The notes under the pieces were generated by a model, which was not told where the DNA came from, did not search any database, and saw nothing but the letters and a program-made list of their open reading frames with translations. A program made the position numbers and the translations under genes. A stretch of DNA of 64,000 bases from Ciceribacter ferrooxidans (GTDB lineage Bacteria > Pseudomonadota > Alphaproteobacteria > Rhizobiales > Rhizobiaceae), in contig NZ_SDVB01000191.1 of NCBI RefSeq assembly GCF_004137355.1, positions 186,001-250,000 of the forward strand, in the 5' to 3' direction. Of the stretch, positions 1-8,397 are shown in pieces. Position 1 is the first letter of the stretch. Every line of letters starts with the position of its first letter.

Positions 1-1294
1 CCGACGGATCGGATGCCAGTGCCTTGTGGAGAGGAATGGTCGTTGCGAGCCCGCGGATCTCGAAATTGTCGAGGGCCTCTCCGAGCCGGTCGAGGCAGTG
101 GTCGCGGCTTTCACCCCAGACGATCAGCTTGCCGAGCAGGGAATCGTAGAAGGGCGGGACCTGGTAGCCGTCGTAGAGCATGGTGTCGAAACGGACGCCG
201 TCGCCTTCCGGAACGCCGAGCGCCTCGACCAGACCGGGACCGGGCAGAAAACCGCGCATGGGGTCCTCGGCGTTGATCCGGCACTCGATTGCGTGGCCGC
301 GGATTACGACATCTTCCTGGCGGATCGAAAGCTCTGCGCCGCCGGCGATGCGGATCATCTCCTGGACCAGGTCGATGCCGGTGATCATCTCGGTTACCGG
401 ATGCTCGACCTGGATGCGGGTGTTCACCTCGATGAAGTAGAACGCGCCCGTTTCGTCGTCATAGAGGTATTCGACGGTACCGGCTCCGCGATAGCCGACC
501 TCGCGGGCAAGCGCGACGGCACTTTCACAGAGGGCCTTGCGGACGCTCTCCGGCAGGCGGAAGGAGGGGGCCTCTTCCCAGACCTTCTGGCGGCGTCGCT
601 GGAGCGAGCATTCGCGCTCGAAACAGTGGATCGCGTTCCGGCCGTCGCCGAGGATCTGGACCTCGACGTGGCGCGCACGGGTGATGACCTTTTCGACATA
701 GAGCCCGCCATCGCCGAAGGCGGCGAGCGCCTCGGCCGAGGCCTGCGGGAAGTGCCGCTCGAAATCCTCCATGCTTTCGGCGATGCGGATGCCGCGGCCA
801 CCGCCGCCGGCTGCCGCCTTGATCATCACCGGAAAGCCGATTTCCTCGACGATTTCGCGCGCGGCGGCGATATCGTCGATCCGGCCGTTGGAACCGGGCA
901 CGGTCGGGACGCCGGCACGGCTTGCGACCTTGCGCGCCTCGACCTTGTCGCCGAGCAGGCTGATCGCATCATGGCGCGGCCCGATGAAGATCAGGCCGGC
1001 GTCTTCGACGGCCTTCGCGAAGGTGGCGTTTTCTGAGAGGAAGCCATAGCCGGGATGAACGGCGTCGACGCCGGTTTCGCGTGCGGCCTTCAGCACGGCC
1101 TCGATGTTGAGGTAGGACTTCGCCGCGGACGGCGGCCCGATTTCGACTGCCTGGTCGGCGAGCTTCACGGCCAGCATGTCGCGGTCGGCGGCGGAATGGA
1201 CCTGCACGGTCCTGATCCCGAGCGCCTGGGCGGCGCGGATGATCCGGACGGCGATCTCGCCCCGGTTGGCGACGAGGATGGAGGAGATGCTCAT
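1..1294 (-). CDS. Biotin carboxylase (AccC-type), 3' end outside window
   Basis: ATP-dependent carboxylation of the biotin on a carrier protein; a cytosolic ATP-grasp enzyme. The first residues read MSISSILVANRGEIAVRIIR, the typical biotin carboxylase N-terminal nucleotide fold. About 431 residues are visible of a family length near 450, so only the extreme C-terminus lies beyond the left edge. The glycine-rich ATP-grasp loop is readable on the minus strand around 790-835 (AAGGGGRGIR). The ATG overlaps the stop codon of the upstream BCCP gene by four bases (ATGA), so the two are translationally coupled. Next to PxpA this is more likely a dedicated carboxylase-like partner of a 5-oxoprolinase or allophanate-type locus than the housekeeping acetyl-CoA carboxylase subunit. 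That assignment is inference. Confidence 0.93.
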   Translation of the reverse strand, partial: MSISSILVANRGEIAVRIIRAAQALGIRTVQVHSAADRDMLAVKLADQAVEIGPPSAAKSYLNIEAVLKAARETGVDAVHPGYGFLSENATFAKAVEDAGLIFIGPRHDAISLLGDKVEARKVASRAGVPTVPGSNGRIDDIAAAREIVEEIGFPVMIKAAAGGGGRGIRIAESMEDFERHFPQASAEALAAFGDGGLYVEKVITRARHVEVQILGDGRNAIHCFERECSLQRRRQKVWEEAPSFRLPESVRKALCESAVALAREVGYRGAGTVEYLYDDETGAFYFIEVNTRIQVEHPVTEMITGIDLVQEMIRIAGGAELSIRQEDVVIRGHAIECRINAEDPMRGFLPGPGLVEALGVPEGDGVRFDTMLYDGYQVPPFYDSLLGKLIVWGESRDHCLDRLGEALDNFEIRGLATTIPLHKALASDPS

Positions 1295-1533
1295 GCCTCG
1301 ACCTCGGCAATGACCTGGCCGGCCATGATCGGCTCGTTGTCGTCGGCAACGAAGGTGATCGAGCTTCCGCTCGCGTCGGCGCGGACTTCGTGGAAGGTCT
1401 TCATCACTTCGATGAGGCCGATGACGTCGCCGGCTGCCACGCTCTCTCCATCCTGCTTGTATGGTGCGGCGTCGGGAGACGACCGGCGGTAGAAGGTTCC
1501 CGGAAGGGGCGATTTGATTTCGAGCTTGCTCAT
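1291..1533 (-). CDS. Biotin carboxyl carrier protein (BCCP-like), 80 aa
   Basis: Small single-domain biotinyl carrier. The biotin-acceptor motif appears as EVMKTFHEV near residues 42-50, where the family has (E/A)(A/V)MK(M/T); the lysine would be biotinylated. It lacks the long Ala/Pro-rich N-terminal extension of housekeeping AccB (about 150 aa), so it is a lipoyl/biotinyl domain only. It lies 12 bp downstream of pxpA and overlaps the carboxylase start by four bases, so the three form one leftward operon. The carboxyl acceptor cannot be deduced from this window; possible partners (for example PxpB/PxpC) would lie beyond the left edge. Confidence 0.9.
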   Translation of the reverse strand: MSKLEIKSPLPGTFYRRSSPDAAPYKQDGESVAAGDVIGLIEVMKTFHEVRADASGSSITFVADDNEPIMAGQVIAEVEA

Positions 1534-1545
1534 CGTGGTCTCCCG

Positions 1546-2322
1546 TTATCTGACGATTTCTGAAATGGGGGCGATGCGGATGCCCGCGGCGATCAGGGCT
1601 TCGCGCATGTGGCGGACGATATCGAGGGCGCCCAGCGTGTCGGAATGGAAGCAGATGCTCTCGAAGGGGACCGGGATGTCCTTGCCGGTGACGGCCGTCA
1701 CGCGGCCTTCGGTGCAGGCGCGCACCACCTTGCGGGCGATCGTTGCCGGATCGGGGCGTCCCGCGTCGCGCGTGAAGACGATGGAGCCGCTCTCGTCGTA
1801 GTCACGGTCCGCGTAAAACTCGCGGACAACGGGATGGCCGGCCTCGATTGCGGCCTTTTCCGTCGCGGACCCGGCCATGCAGAAGACGTAGGCGTTCGGC
1901 GCGACGGTGCGCATGTAAGTGACGAAGAGCTGTGCGAGTTCCGGGTTGACCGCCATCTCCATGTAGAGCGCGCCGTGCGGCTTCACATGCTGCAGGTTGG
2001 TGCCGTGGCGGCGGGCGAACTCACGCAATGCGCCCACCTGGTAGACAATGTCGTTGACGAGCTCGCGGGCCGTGCCGTTGATCTTTCTCCGCCCGAAACC
2101 CTGGAGGTCATGATAGCCGGGATGGGCTCCGACGCCGACACCATGTTCGACCGCGAGGCGCACGGTGTGATCCATAAGGTTCGGATCACCACCATGGAAA
2201 CCGGCCGCAATGTTGGCTGAACTTATTAGTCCCATCAGGGCGGCATCGTCGGTATCGCCGACATGCCAACGGCCGAAAGCCTCGCCCAGATCACAATTGA
2301 TGTCCACGACCTCGAGTGCCAC
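1546..2322 (-). CDS. pxpA: 5-oxoprolinase subunit A, LamB/YcsF family
   Basis: PxpA acts with PxpB and PxpC to open 5-oxoproline (pyroglutamate) to glutamate using ATP. The protein starts with the family hallmark [12 protein letters not shown] and carries the metal-site-type segments [26 protein letters not shown] and KPHGALY; length (258 aa) suits the family (about 245-255). I chose the GTG at 2320-2322 because an AGGGAAG ribosome-binding site lies just upstream and homologues begin at this point; in-frame ATGs at 2346 and 2355 are alternatives. PxpB/PxpC are not in the window but may lie left of the edge beyond the carboxylase. First gene of the leftward operon, divergent from a LysR gene that probably controls it. 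Confidence 0.92.
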   Translation of the reverse strand: MALEVVDINCDLGEAFGRWHVGDTDDAALMGLISSANIAAGFHGGDPNLMDHTVRLAVEHGVGVGAHPGYHDLQGFGRRKINGTARELVNDIVYQVGALREFARRHGTNLQHVKPHGALYMEMAVNPELAQLFVTYMRTVAPNAYVFCMAGSATEKAAIEAGHPVVREFYADRDYDESGSIVFTRDAGRPDPATIARKVVRACTEGRVTAVTGKDIPVPFESICFHSDTLGALDIVRHMREALIAAGIRIAPISEIVR

Positions 2323-2567
2323 TTTTCTTCCCTGTTCTGCCCGCATTTTGTGCAATGCAGCGCAATGCCTTCTTTCTTGTCAGAAGACCGTATGAAGAAA
2401 AGTTTCATTTGAAAAATTCTATTTTTGGAAGGAGTGTATCTGAAAAAGAAAATCATATCGCAGGCGGCGTTCTGCAGGCGCATAATGGAAAATCAAATAT
2501 TTACCCGTATGTCGTTCAGGTGAACTCCGACGACGCCACAATCTTCGCGCTTCTCATTCTGAAAAAT

Positions 2568-2582
2568 CGATATAATATATCG
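2568..2582. promoter_or_regulatory. Inverted repeat in pxpA/lysR divergent region (candidate LysR box)
   Basis: CGATAT and ATATCG are separated by three bases (AAT), centred 33 bp upstream of the LysR start codon and inside the 285-bp divergent intergenic region. The region 2323-2607 is much more AT-rich than the genes around it, as expected for two back-to-back promoters. LysR regulators often bind interrupted dyads next to their own gene. The dyad is seen; its function is inferred. Confidence 0.45.
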
Positions 2583-2607
2583 TAGATTCAGATCGTATGG
2601 ATATCCG

Positions 2608-3507
2608 ATGTCGCTGAGCCTTCGCCAAATTCGATATTTCGTCGCCACCGCCGAATCCGGTCAGGTCTCGCAGGCCGCGGTGAACCTTGCAATCTCCCAA
2701 TCGGCTGTGACGACCGCGATCAAGGATCTCGAGGAGACGGTCGGTGCGAGCCTCTTCGACCGCACGCCCCACGGCATGGATCTGACGGTCGCCGGCCGGC
2801 GCTTTCTTTCGCAGGCCTACGAGATCCTGCAGAAGATCGACGAGGCGACGCAGCTCAATCTGGTATCCGCGGAGGTCAAGGGGACGCTCACGATTGCCGC
2901 CACCTACACCGTCATCGGTTATTTCCTGCCCTTTCACATCGAGCGCATGCGGCGGCAGTTTCCGGGGATCGAGATCCAGCTCTTCGAGCTCAACCGTGAA
3001 TCCGTCGAAGAGGGGCTCCTGACCAATCGTTACGATCTGGCGGTGATGCTGACGTCCAACATCCTCAACCCGGAACTGGCGACGGAGAAACTCCTGAGTT
3101 CGCAGCGCCGGCTCTGGGTCTCGGCCCGTCATCGTCTGCTCGAGCAGGAAAGCATCGGGTTCAAGGAAGTGGCGGAGGAGAACTATATCATGCTGACGGT
3201 CGACGAGGCGTCCCACACCTCGCTACGCTACTGGAGCCAGACGCCCTATCTGCCGAGGATCACGCTTCGAACCTCTTCCGTCGAGGCGGTGCGCTCGCTG
3301 GTCGCCAACGGACAAGGCGTCGCGATCCTGTCGGACATGGTTCACCGCCCGTGGTCGCTCGAGGGGCGCCGCATCGAGACGATCGCGCTCAAGGATCCGA
3401 TCCCCTCGATGGATGTCGGGCTTGCCTGGCGCCGGAATGCCGAGTTCACGCCGGCGATGGAGGGGGTGCGCTCCTATTTCCGCCGCTCCTTCAACATCCC
3501 GGAATAG
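2608..3507 (+). CDS. LysR-family transcriptional regulator
   Basis: A 299-aa LysR-type regulator. The N-terminal winged helix-turn-helix is at about residues 4-63 (SLRQIRYFVATAESGQVSQA, then SQSAVTTAIKDLEE and LFDRTPHGMDLTVAGRRFL), followed by a linker helix and a periplasmic-binding-like effector domain from about residue 90. Length is typical. It is transcribed divergently from the pxpA operon, the classical arrangement for a LysR activator and its target, so pyroglutamate or a related metabolite is the likely co-inducer (inference). An inverted repeat just upstream of its own start is a candidate autoregulatory site. Confidence 0.93.
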   Translation: MSLSLRQIRYFVATAESGQVSQAAVNLAISQSAVTTAIKDLEETVGASLFDRTPHGMDLTVAGRRFLSQAYEILQKIDEATQLNLVSAEVKGTLTIAATYTVIGYFLPFHIERMRRQFPGIEIQLFELNRESVEEGLLTNRYDLAVMLTSNILNPELATEKLLSSQRRLWVSARHRLLEQESIGFKEVAEENYIMLTVDEASHTSLRYWSQTPYLPRITLRTSSVEAVRSLVANGQGVAILSDMVHRPWSLEGRRIETIALKDPIPSMDVGLAWRRNAEFTPAMEGVRSYFRRSFNIPE

Positions 3508-3588
3508 TGGTGGGATGCCGGCCCGTCCAGCTGGTGCCGCTGCAAGAACCCACTTGTCAGGATTGCTGCGATGCACCATCAATAGGGG

Positions 3589-4176
3589 ATGTCGCATCCT
3601 GACCTGACCATCCTTGTTATTGACGAGAACGCCGTTCGCGGCGCGATCATCGAGGAAGGCTTGCGTGAGGCCGGGCACACGCGGGTTACCGTCGCGCATG
3701 AGATGCACGGCATCGCCCGAGTGGTCGAGACATTGGCGCCCGACGTCATCATCATCGATATCGAAAACCCGAACCGCGACATGATGGAGCACCTTTTCCA
3801 GCTGACACGGACCGTCAGTCGGCCGATTGCCATGTTCGTCGACCGCTCCGACACGGCCTCGATCGAGGCGGCGGTTGACGCGGGCGTCTCCGCCTATGTG
3901 GTCGATGGGCTCAGAAAGGAGCGGGTGAAGCCGATCCTCGACATGGCGGTGAGCCGTTTCAACGCCTTCAGCCGGCTGCAGCGTGAACTCGCTGATGCCC
4001 GCAGCGCGCTCGAGGAGCGCAAGGTCATCGAACGCGCGAAGGGCATTCTCATGAAAATGCGCGGGCTTTCCGAGGAAGAGGCTTTCGCGCTGATGCGCCA
4101 GACCGCGATGAACGAAAAGAAGAAGCTTGCCGAAATCGCCCAGAGTGTCGTCACCGCGGCGGGGCTGCTGCTGTGA
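3589..4176 (+). CDS. nasT: NasT, ANTAR-domain RNA-binding antiterminator
   Basis: A 195-aa response-regulator-like protein: pseudo-receiver domain at about residues 5-120 (LTILVIDENAVRGAIIEEGL, then DVIIIDIENPNRD) followed by a coiled helix and a C-terminal ANTAR domain at about 130-190 (ALEERKVIERAKGILMKMRG and EEAFALMRQTAMNEKKKLAEIA). ANTAR domains bind paired hairpins in leader RNAs and prevent termination. In the NasS/NasT systems NasT is held inactive by NasS and released by nitrate or nitrite. Its gene lies directly upstream of nasS, and a candidate target hairpin is present ahead of nrtA, so the whole regulatory circuit is in this window. Confidence 0.93.
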   Translation: MSHPDLTILVIDENAVRGAIIEEGLREAGHTRVTVAHEMHGIARVVETLAPDVIIIDIENPNRDMMEHLFQLTRTVSRPIAMFVDRSDTASIEAAVDAGVSAYVVDGLRKERVKPILDMAVSRFNAFSRLQRELADARSALEERKVIERAKGILMKMRGLSEEEAFALMRQTAMNEKKKLAEIAQSVVTAAGLLL

Positions 4177-4203
4177 TCGTTGGCGCTATCCGGAGGAACC
4201 GGA

Positions 4204-5505
4204 GTGAATGACATGACGACAGGTCGGAAAGACACAGGTTCGAAAGGCATGGGATTACAGGCCTCGCCGGCGCTCGGGCGCTCGCCGGAGCCGAAGGTCT
4301 TGCGCGCCGGCTTCATTCCGCTGATGGACGCTTCCGTGCTGATCGTCGCGTCGGAATGCGGGTTTGCAGCGCGCGAAGGTCTCGCGCTCGATCTCGTGCG
4401 CGATGTCTCCTGGGCCAATGTCAGGGACCGGCTCGCATTCCGGCAGTTCGATGTGGCCCACATGCTCTCGCCGATGCCGGTCGCGTCGATGCTGGGGCTC
4501 GGCTCCAATCCTTCGCCGACGATCGCGCCCTTCTCGCTCGGTCGTGGCGGCAATGCGATTACGCTGTCGCTCCGGCTCTTCGAGCGTATGCAAGGGCTGA
4601 CCGGGCTCGATGATGCTGCCTCTGCGCTCGAGAATGCACGTGCGCTGGCTTTGGTGCTTGCCGACATGCGGGCGAGGGGAGAGCAGTCGCCCACGCTCGG
4701 CATGACCTATCCGTTCTCCTCGCACAATTACGAGTTCCGTTATTGGCTCGCGGCCGGCGGCATCGACCCTGATCGTGATGTGAAGCTGGTCGTCGTGCCG
4801 CCGCCGCTCACGTCCGATGCGCTCGCGGCGGGAGCAATCGACGGCTTTTGCGTTGGGGCGCCATGGAACATGGTTGCCTCCGGGCGCGGCGTCGGCCGTA
4901 TCGTCGCGGCCAAACAGGACATCTGGCCGTCGGCGCCCGAGAAGGTGCTCGGAATGCGGCCGGAATGGGCGGAAGCTCATCCCGAGACGGTGTCACGTCT
5001 CCTCGTGGCGCTCGATGCGGCGGCCCGCTGGTGCGACGACCCGGAAAACCACGATGCGCTCGCCGACCTGCTCGCCGATCCCCGTTACATCGCCGCGCCG
5101 GTCGATATCATCCGCCACGTGCTTGCAGGCGAATTCAGCCTCGACGCGAAGGGCAATCGTCGCGTCATCAGGGACTATTTCCGGTTTCACGGTGGCTTTG
5201 CCAACTATCCGCGGCCGAGCGAGGCGCTCTGGATCTACAGCCAAATGATCCGCTGGGGGCAGGTGGCGTTCTCTGCGGAGGGCATGAAGGCGGCCGCCTC
5301 GGCCTTCCGTCCCGACCTCTACCGTCTCGCCCTCGGCGAGGCAGCCGCGCCGGCTGCAGATGCGGATCTCCGTATGGAAGGTGCCGACCCGGCGGACCGT
5401 TTCATGGACGGCCACGTCTTCGATCCTACCCGCATAGCCGAGTATGTGGAGGGCTTTGCTGTGCGCAGTGCTGTGCCGGCGTCGACCGTGGGGGACGAGG
5501 CGTAG
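4204..5505 (+). CDS. nasS: NasS, nitrate-sensing NrtA-like protein
   Basis: Protein of the CmpA/NrtA nitrate-binding fold, 433 aa, without a signal peptide, so cytoplasmic. That separates it from the exported NrtA further downstream and fits NasS, the nitrate/nitrite sensor that sequesters NasT. Recognisable segments are VLRAGFIPLMDASVLIVASE, FDVAHMLSPMPVASMLGLGS, FSSHNYEFRYWLAAGGIDPD and the conserved GAPWN. I chose the GTG at 4204, about six bases after a GGAGGA ribosome-binding site; ATG at 4213 is also possible. It follows nasT by 27 bp and is probably co-transcribed with it. Confidence 0.9.
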   Translation: MNDMTTGRKDTGSKGMGLQASPALGRSPEPKVLRAGFIPLMDASVLIVASECGFAAREGLALDLVRDVSWANVRDRLAFRQFDVAHMLSPMPVASMLGLGSNPSPTIAPFSLGRGGNAITLSLRLFERMQGLTGLDDAASALENARALALVLADMRARGEQSPTLGMTYPFSSHNYEFRYWLAAGGIDPDRDVKLVVVPPPLTSDALAAGAIDGFCVGAPWNMVASGRGVGRIVAAKQDIWPSAPEKVLGMRPEWAEAHPETVSRLLVALDAAARWCDDPENHDALADLLADPRYIAAPVDIIRHVLAGEFSLDAKGNRRVIRDYFRFHGGFANYPRPSEALWIYSQMIRWGQVAFSAEGMKAAASAFRPDLYRLALGEAAAPAADADLRMEGADPADRFMDGHVFDPTRIAEYVEGFAVRSAVPASTVGDEA

Positions 5506-5665
5506 CACCGACCGCGCTGCACAATTGTCCGGCTCTCCTGGCGTCGTCGATGGGCAATCGCCTTAAGAATGTGCACTTATTGATCCGCTCAAAGAATAAG
5601 CATTCTATGGGAAGTGCCGTATTTTCTATTTATTCGTCAATAAGATAATTCCGCGCCCCTGAATG

Positions 5666-5680
5666 TGGCACGCTGTTTGC
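5666..5680 (+). promoter_or_regulatory. Sigma54 (RpoN) promoter upstream of nrtA
   Basis: TGGCACG, four bases, then TTGC matches the -24/-12 consensus (TGGCAC-N5-TTGC), with the invariant GG and GC dinucleotides separated by ten bases. It lies in the 357-bp gap between nasS and nrtA, about 185 bp upstream of the nrtA start, leaving room for a structured leader. The position implies nitrogen control through NtrC. I did not find an unambiguous NtrC dyad upstream. Confidence 0.85.
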
Positions 5681-5695
5681 GTGTCAATTAGTGCA

Positions 5696-5823
5696 CCGGT
5701 CAACGGCGACCGGCAAGCAGATGAGCGCCAAAGGCGCGTCCACATCAGACACCGACGTCGCAAGGGTTTTTGCAGTCCGGGATTCCTCCTCCCGCGGGCG
5801 CAAATCTCCGAGCGGCGTTTTTT
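5696..5823 (+). promoter_or_regulatory. NasT-type leader RNA: ANTAR hairpin and terminator-like stem before nrtA
   Basis: The first hairpin is CCGGTC (5696-5701), hexaloop AACGGC (5702-5707), GACCGG (5708-5713): a perfect 6-bp stem with A at loop position 1 and G at position 4, the signature of ANTAR-binding hairpins. A second hairpin follows at 5725-5737 (GCGCC, AAA, GGCGC); the overlapping hexamer AAAGGC at 5730-5735 again has A1/G4 but would need a bulged stem. Further down, CCGCGG (5792-5797) can pair with CC and GCGG (5808-5815), followed by six T residues at 5818-5823, resembling an intrinsic terminator. Together this fits nitrate-dependent antitermination by NasT. Hairpin 1 is clear; the second hairpin and terminator pairing are less certain. 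Confidence 0.7.
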
Positions 5824-5862
5824 ATTGCTCATTCTCTCCGTAGCCGGGGAAGGGACCGATCG

Positions 5863-7269
5863 ATGACCGAGAAATCGACTGACGCCGTGAAGGCAGTACG
5901 CAATGGAGTGCTGGGTATCTGTTCCGCGCTGGCGATCAGCGCTTTTGCAACTCAGGCGACTGCGGAGATGCTCTCGCTCGAAAAGGACGAATTGAAGCTC
6001 GGCTTCATCAAGCTCACCGACATGGCGCCGCTCGCGATCGCCTACGAGAAAGGCTTCTTCGAAGACGAAGGCCTTTACGTGACGCTCGAGCCCCAGGCGA
6101 ACTGGAAGGTACTGCTCGATCGCGTGATCACCGGCGAACTGGATGGTGCCCATATGCTGGCGGGTCAACCGCTTGCAGCGACAATCGGCTACGGCACCAA
6201 GGCCCACATCGTCACGCCATTTTCCATGGATTTGAACGGAAACGGCATCACCGTTTCGAACGCAGTCTGGGACATGATGAAGGCGAATGTGGCGACGGAC
6301 GCCGACGGAAAGATCGTGCATCCGATCAAAGCCGACGCCCTGAAGCCGGTCGTCGACAAGTTCAAGGCGGACGGCAAGCCCTTCAACCTCGGCATGGTCT
6401 TCCCCGTTTCGACGCATAATTACGAACTGCGGTACTGGCTGGCCTCGGGCAACATCAATCCCGGCTTCTATTCGCCGGCGGACGTTTCCGGACAGATCAA
6501 GGGCGACGCGCTTCTCTCGGTAACGCCCCCGCCGCAGATGCCGGCAACGCTCGAAGCCGGCACCATCGTCGGCTACTCGGTCGGCGAACCCTGGAACCAG
6601 GCGGCGGTCTTCAAGGGCATCGGGGTGCCGGTCGTGACCGACTACGAGATCTGGAAGAACAATCCGGAGAAAGTCTTCGGCCTGACGCAGGAATTCGTCG
6701 ACCAGAACCCCAATACGACGCTCGCGTTGACCAAGGCACTGATCCGCGCGGCGATGTGGCTTGACGAAAACAACAACGCCAATCGCGCCGAAGCCGTCGA
6801 AATTCTGTCCCGCAAGGAATATGTCGGTGCCGACGCCAAGGTCATCGCCAATTCGATGACCGGGACGTTCGAATACGAAAAGGGCGACAAGCGGGACGTC
6901 TCCGACTTCAACGTCTTCTTCCGCTACAACGCCACCTATCCCTTCTACTCCGACGCGGTCTGGTATCTGACGCAGATGCGCCGTTGGGGGCAGATCCCCG
7001 AGTTCAAGGACGACACCTGGTACGCGGAGACGGCCAAGTCGGTCTACAAGCCGGACATCTACCTGAAGGCCGCGAAGATGCTGGTTGAGGAAGGCAAGGC
7101 GAAGGACGCCGACTTCCCCTGGAGCAGCGACGGCTACAAGGCGCCGACCGCGGATTTCATCGACGGCGTCAACTACGACGGCAAGAGCCCGAACGCCTAC
7201 ATCGACTCGTTGAAAATCGGTCTCAAGGGCCACCAGAAGATCGAAGGCGCAGAAGTCGTCGGCGGCTGA
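5863..7269 (+). CDS. nrtA: NrtA, periplasmic nitrate-binding protein
   Basis: ABC importer substrate-binding protein, 468 aa, same fold as NasS. The start ATG at 5863 follows GGGGAAGGGA and begins an N-terminal export signal (hydrophobic stretch [20 protein letters not shown], cleavage likely after ATA). Mature segments include [60 protein letters not shown] and [17 protein letters not shown], all typical of nitrate-binding NrtA. It is the first gene after the sigma54 promoter and leader, followed by its permease and ATPase. Confidence 0.95.
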   Translation: MTEKSTDAVKAVRNGVLGICSALAISAFATQATAEMLSLEKDELKLGFIKLTDMAPLAIAYEKGFFEDEGLYVTLEPQANWKVLLDRVITGELDGAHMLAGQPLAATIGYGTKAHIVTPFSMDLNGNGITVSNAVWDMMKANVATDADGKIVHPIKADALKPVVDKFKADGKPFNLGMVFPVSTHNYELRYWLASGNINPGFYSPADVSGQIKGDALLSVTPPPQMPATLEAGTIVGYSVGEPWNQAAVFKGIGVPVVTDYEIWKNNPEKVFGLTQEFVDQNPNTTLALTKALIRAAMWLDENNNANRAEAVEILSRKEYVGADAKVIANSMTGTFEYEKGDKRDVSDFNVFFRYNATYPFYSDAVWYLTQMRRWGQIPEFKDDTWYAETAKSVYKPDIYLKAAKMLVEEGKAKDADFPWSSDGYKAPTADFIDGVNYDGKSPNAYIDSLKIGLKGHQKIEGAEVVGG

Positions 7270-7307
7270 TCCTACACACACGCACGACAATGATGAGGCA
7301 AGCATAG

Positions 7308-8393
7308 ATGGCGCACGCAACTGAAACCATCGGGACCGCCAAGATCGATAGCGCAATCCGAAGAGAACGACTCTTCCAGCGTATCGACAAGGTCTCCATA
7401 TGGCTCAATATCCTCGGGCTCGGCTGGGTCACGCCCATCCTGAGGATGGCTGCCGGCGACAGTGTTCGCGAACAGGTGGCGGAGATACGCAAGACTCTGG
7501 TCGTGCCCCTCGCCGGCATCCTGTTCTTCCTGGTTGCCTGGGGCGCTCTTGCGCCGATGGTCAAGACATCGCTCGGGGCTGTACCTGGTCCGACCGAGGT
7601 CTTCGAACAGGCAGGGTCGCTCTGGCGGGATCATCTTGCTGAGCGCGAGAAGGCGGCTGCGTTCTACCAGCGCCAGGATGAGCGCAACGCCAAGCTCGTC
7701 GCCGACGGCAAGGCGGACGAGGTCAAGCATCGCATCTATACCGGTAAGCCGACCTATCTCGACCAGATCCTGACCTCGTTGATGACGGTCGGCCTCGGCT
7801 TCCTGATCGGCAGTGTCATCGCCATTCCGCTTGGAATTGCCTCTGGCCTGTCGCGTACGATCAATGGAGCGATCAACCCGCTGATCCAGATCTTCAAGCC
7901 GGTTTCGCCGCTGGCCTGGCTGCCGATCGTCACCATGATCGTCTCGGCACTCTATGTGAATCCCTCCGACTTGCTGCCGAAGTCGCTGGTGATTTCAGCG
8001 GTCACCGTCACCCTCTGTTCGTTGTGGCCGACGCTCGTCAACACCGCGCTCGGCGTCGCCTCGATTGACAAGGATCTCGTCAACGTCGGCAAGGTGCTGC
8101 AGCTTTCGACGGCGACAACGATCCGCAAGCTGGTCCTGCCCTCCGCCTTGCCGTTGATCTTCACAGGCCTGCGGTTGGCGCTCGGCGTCGGCTGGATGGT
8201 GCTGATCGCTGCCGAAATGCTGGCGCAGAATCCGGGGCTCGGAAAGTTTGTCTGGGACGAGTTCCAGAACGGTTCGGAGACTTCGCTCGCCCGTATCATG
8301 GTTGCGGTTCTTACCATCGGCATCATCGGCTTTGTGCTGGACCGCGTCATGTTCGCGCTCCAGTCGGCCTTCACCTTCTCGGCCACGCGGTGA
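7308..8393 (+). CDS. nrtB: NrtB, nitrate ABC transporter permease
   Basis: Inner-membrane permease of the nitrate/taurine-type ABC family, 361 aa, longer than many NrtB proteins because of an N-terminal and interdomain extension (residues 1-140) containing a first membrane segment ([20 protein letters not shown]) and a charged loop. The conserved BPD_transp_1 core runs from about residue 150 ([32 protein letters not shown], then the EAA-like region [20 protein letters not shown] and [14 protein letters not shown]). It lies 38 bp after nrtA and four bases before the ATPase gene, so it is in the same operon. Confidence 0.94.
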   Translation: MAHATETIGTAKIDSAIRRERLFQRIDKVSIWLNILGLGWVTPILRMAAGDSVREQVAEIRKTLVVPLAGILFFLVAWGALAPMVKTSLGAVPGPTEVFEQAGSLWRDHLAEREKAAAFYQRQDERNAKLVADGKADEVKHRIYTGKPTYLDQILTSLMTVGLGFLIGSVIAIPLGIASGLSRTINGAINPLIQIFKPVSPLAWLPIVTMIVSALYVNPSDLLPKSLVISAVTVTLCSLWPTLVNTALGVASIDKDLVNVGKVLQLSTATTIRKLVLPSALPLIFTGLRLALGVGWMVLIAAEMLAQNPGLGKFVWDEFQNGSETSLARIMVAVLTIGIIGFVLDRVMFALQSAFTFSATR

Positions 8394-8397
8394 GGGA

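Noticed and set aside
26-1036. Long + strand open frame opposite the biotin carboxylase gene
   Set aside because: The minus strand encodes a clear biotin carboxylase; the + frame has no family resemblance and reflects high-GC codon bias.
5506-5665. NtrC binding sites upstream of the sigma54 promoter
   Set aside because: GCAC half-sites occur (for example near 5506 and 5571) but I could not form a convincing GCAC/GTGC dyad with normal spacing.
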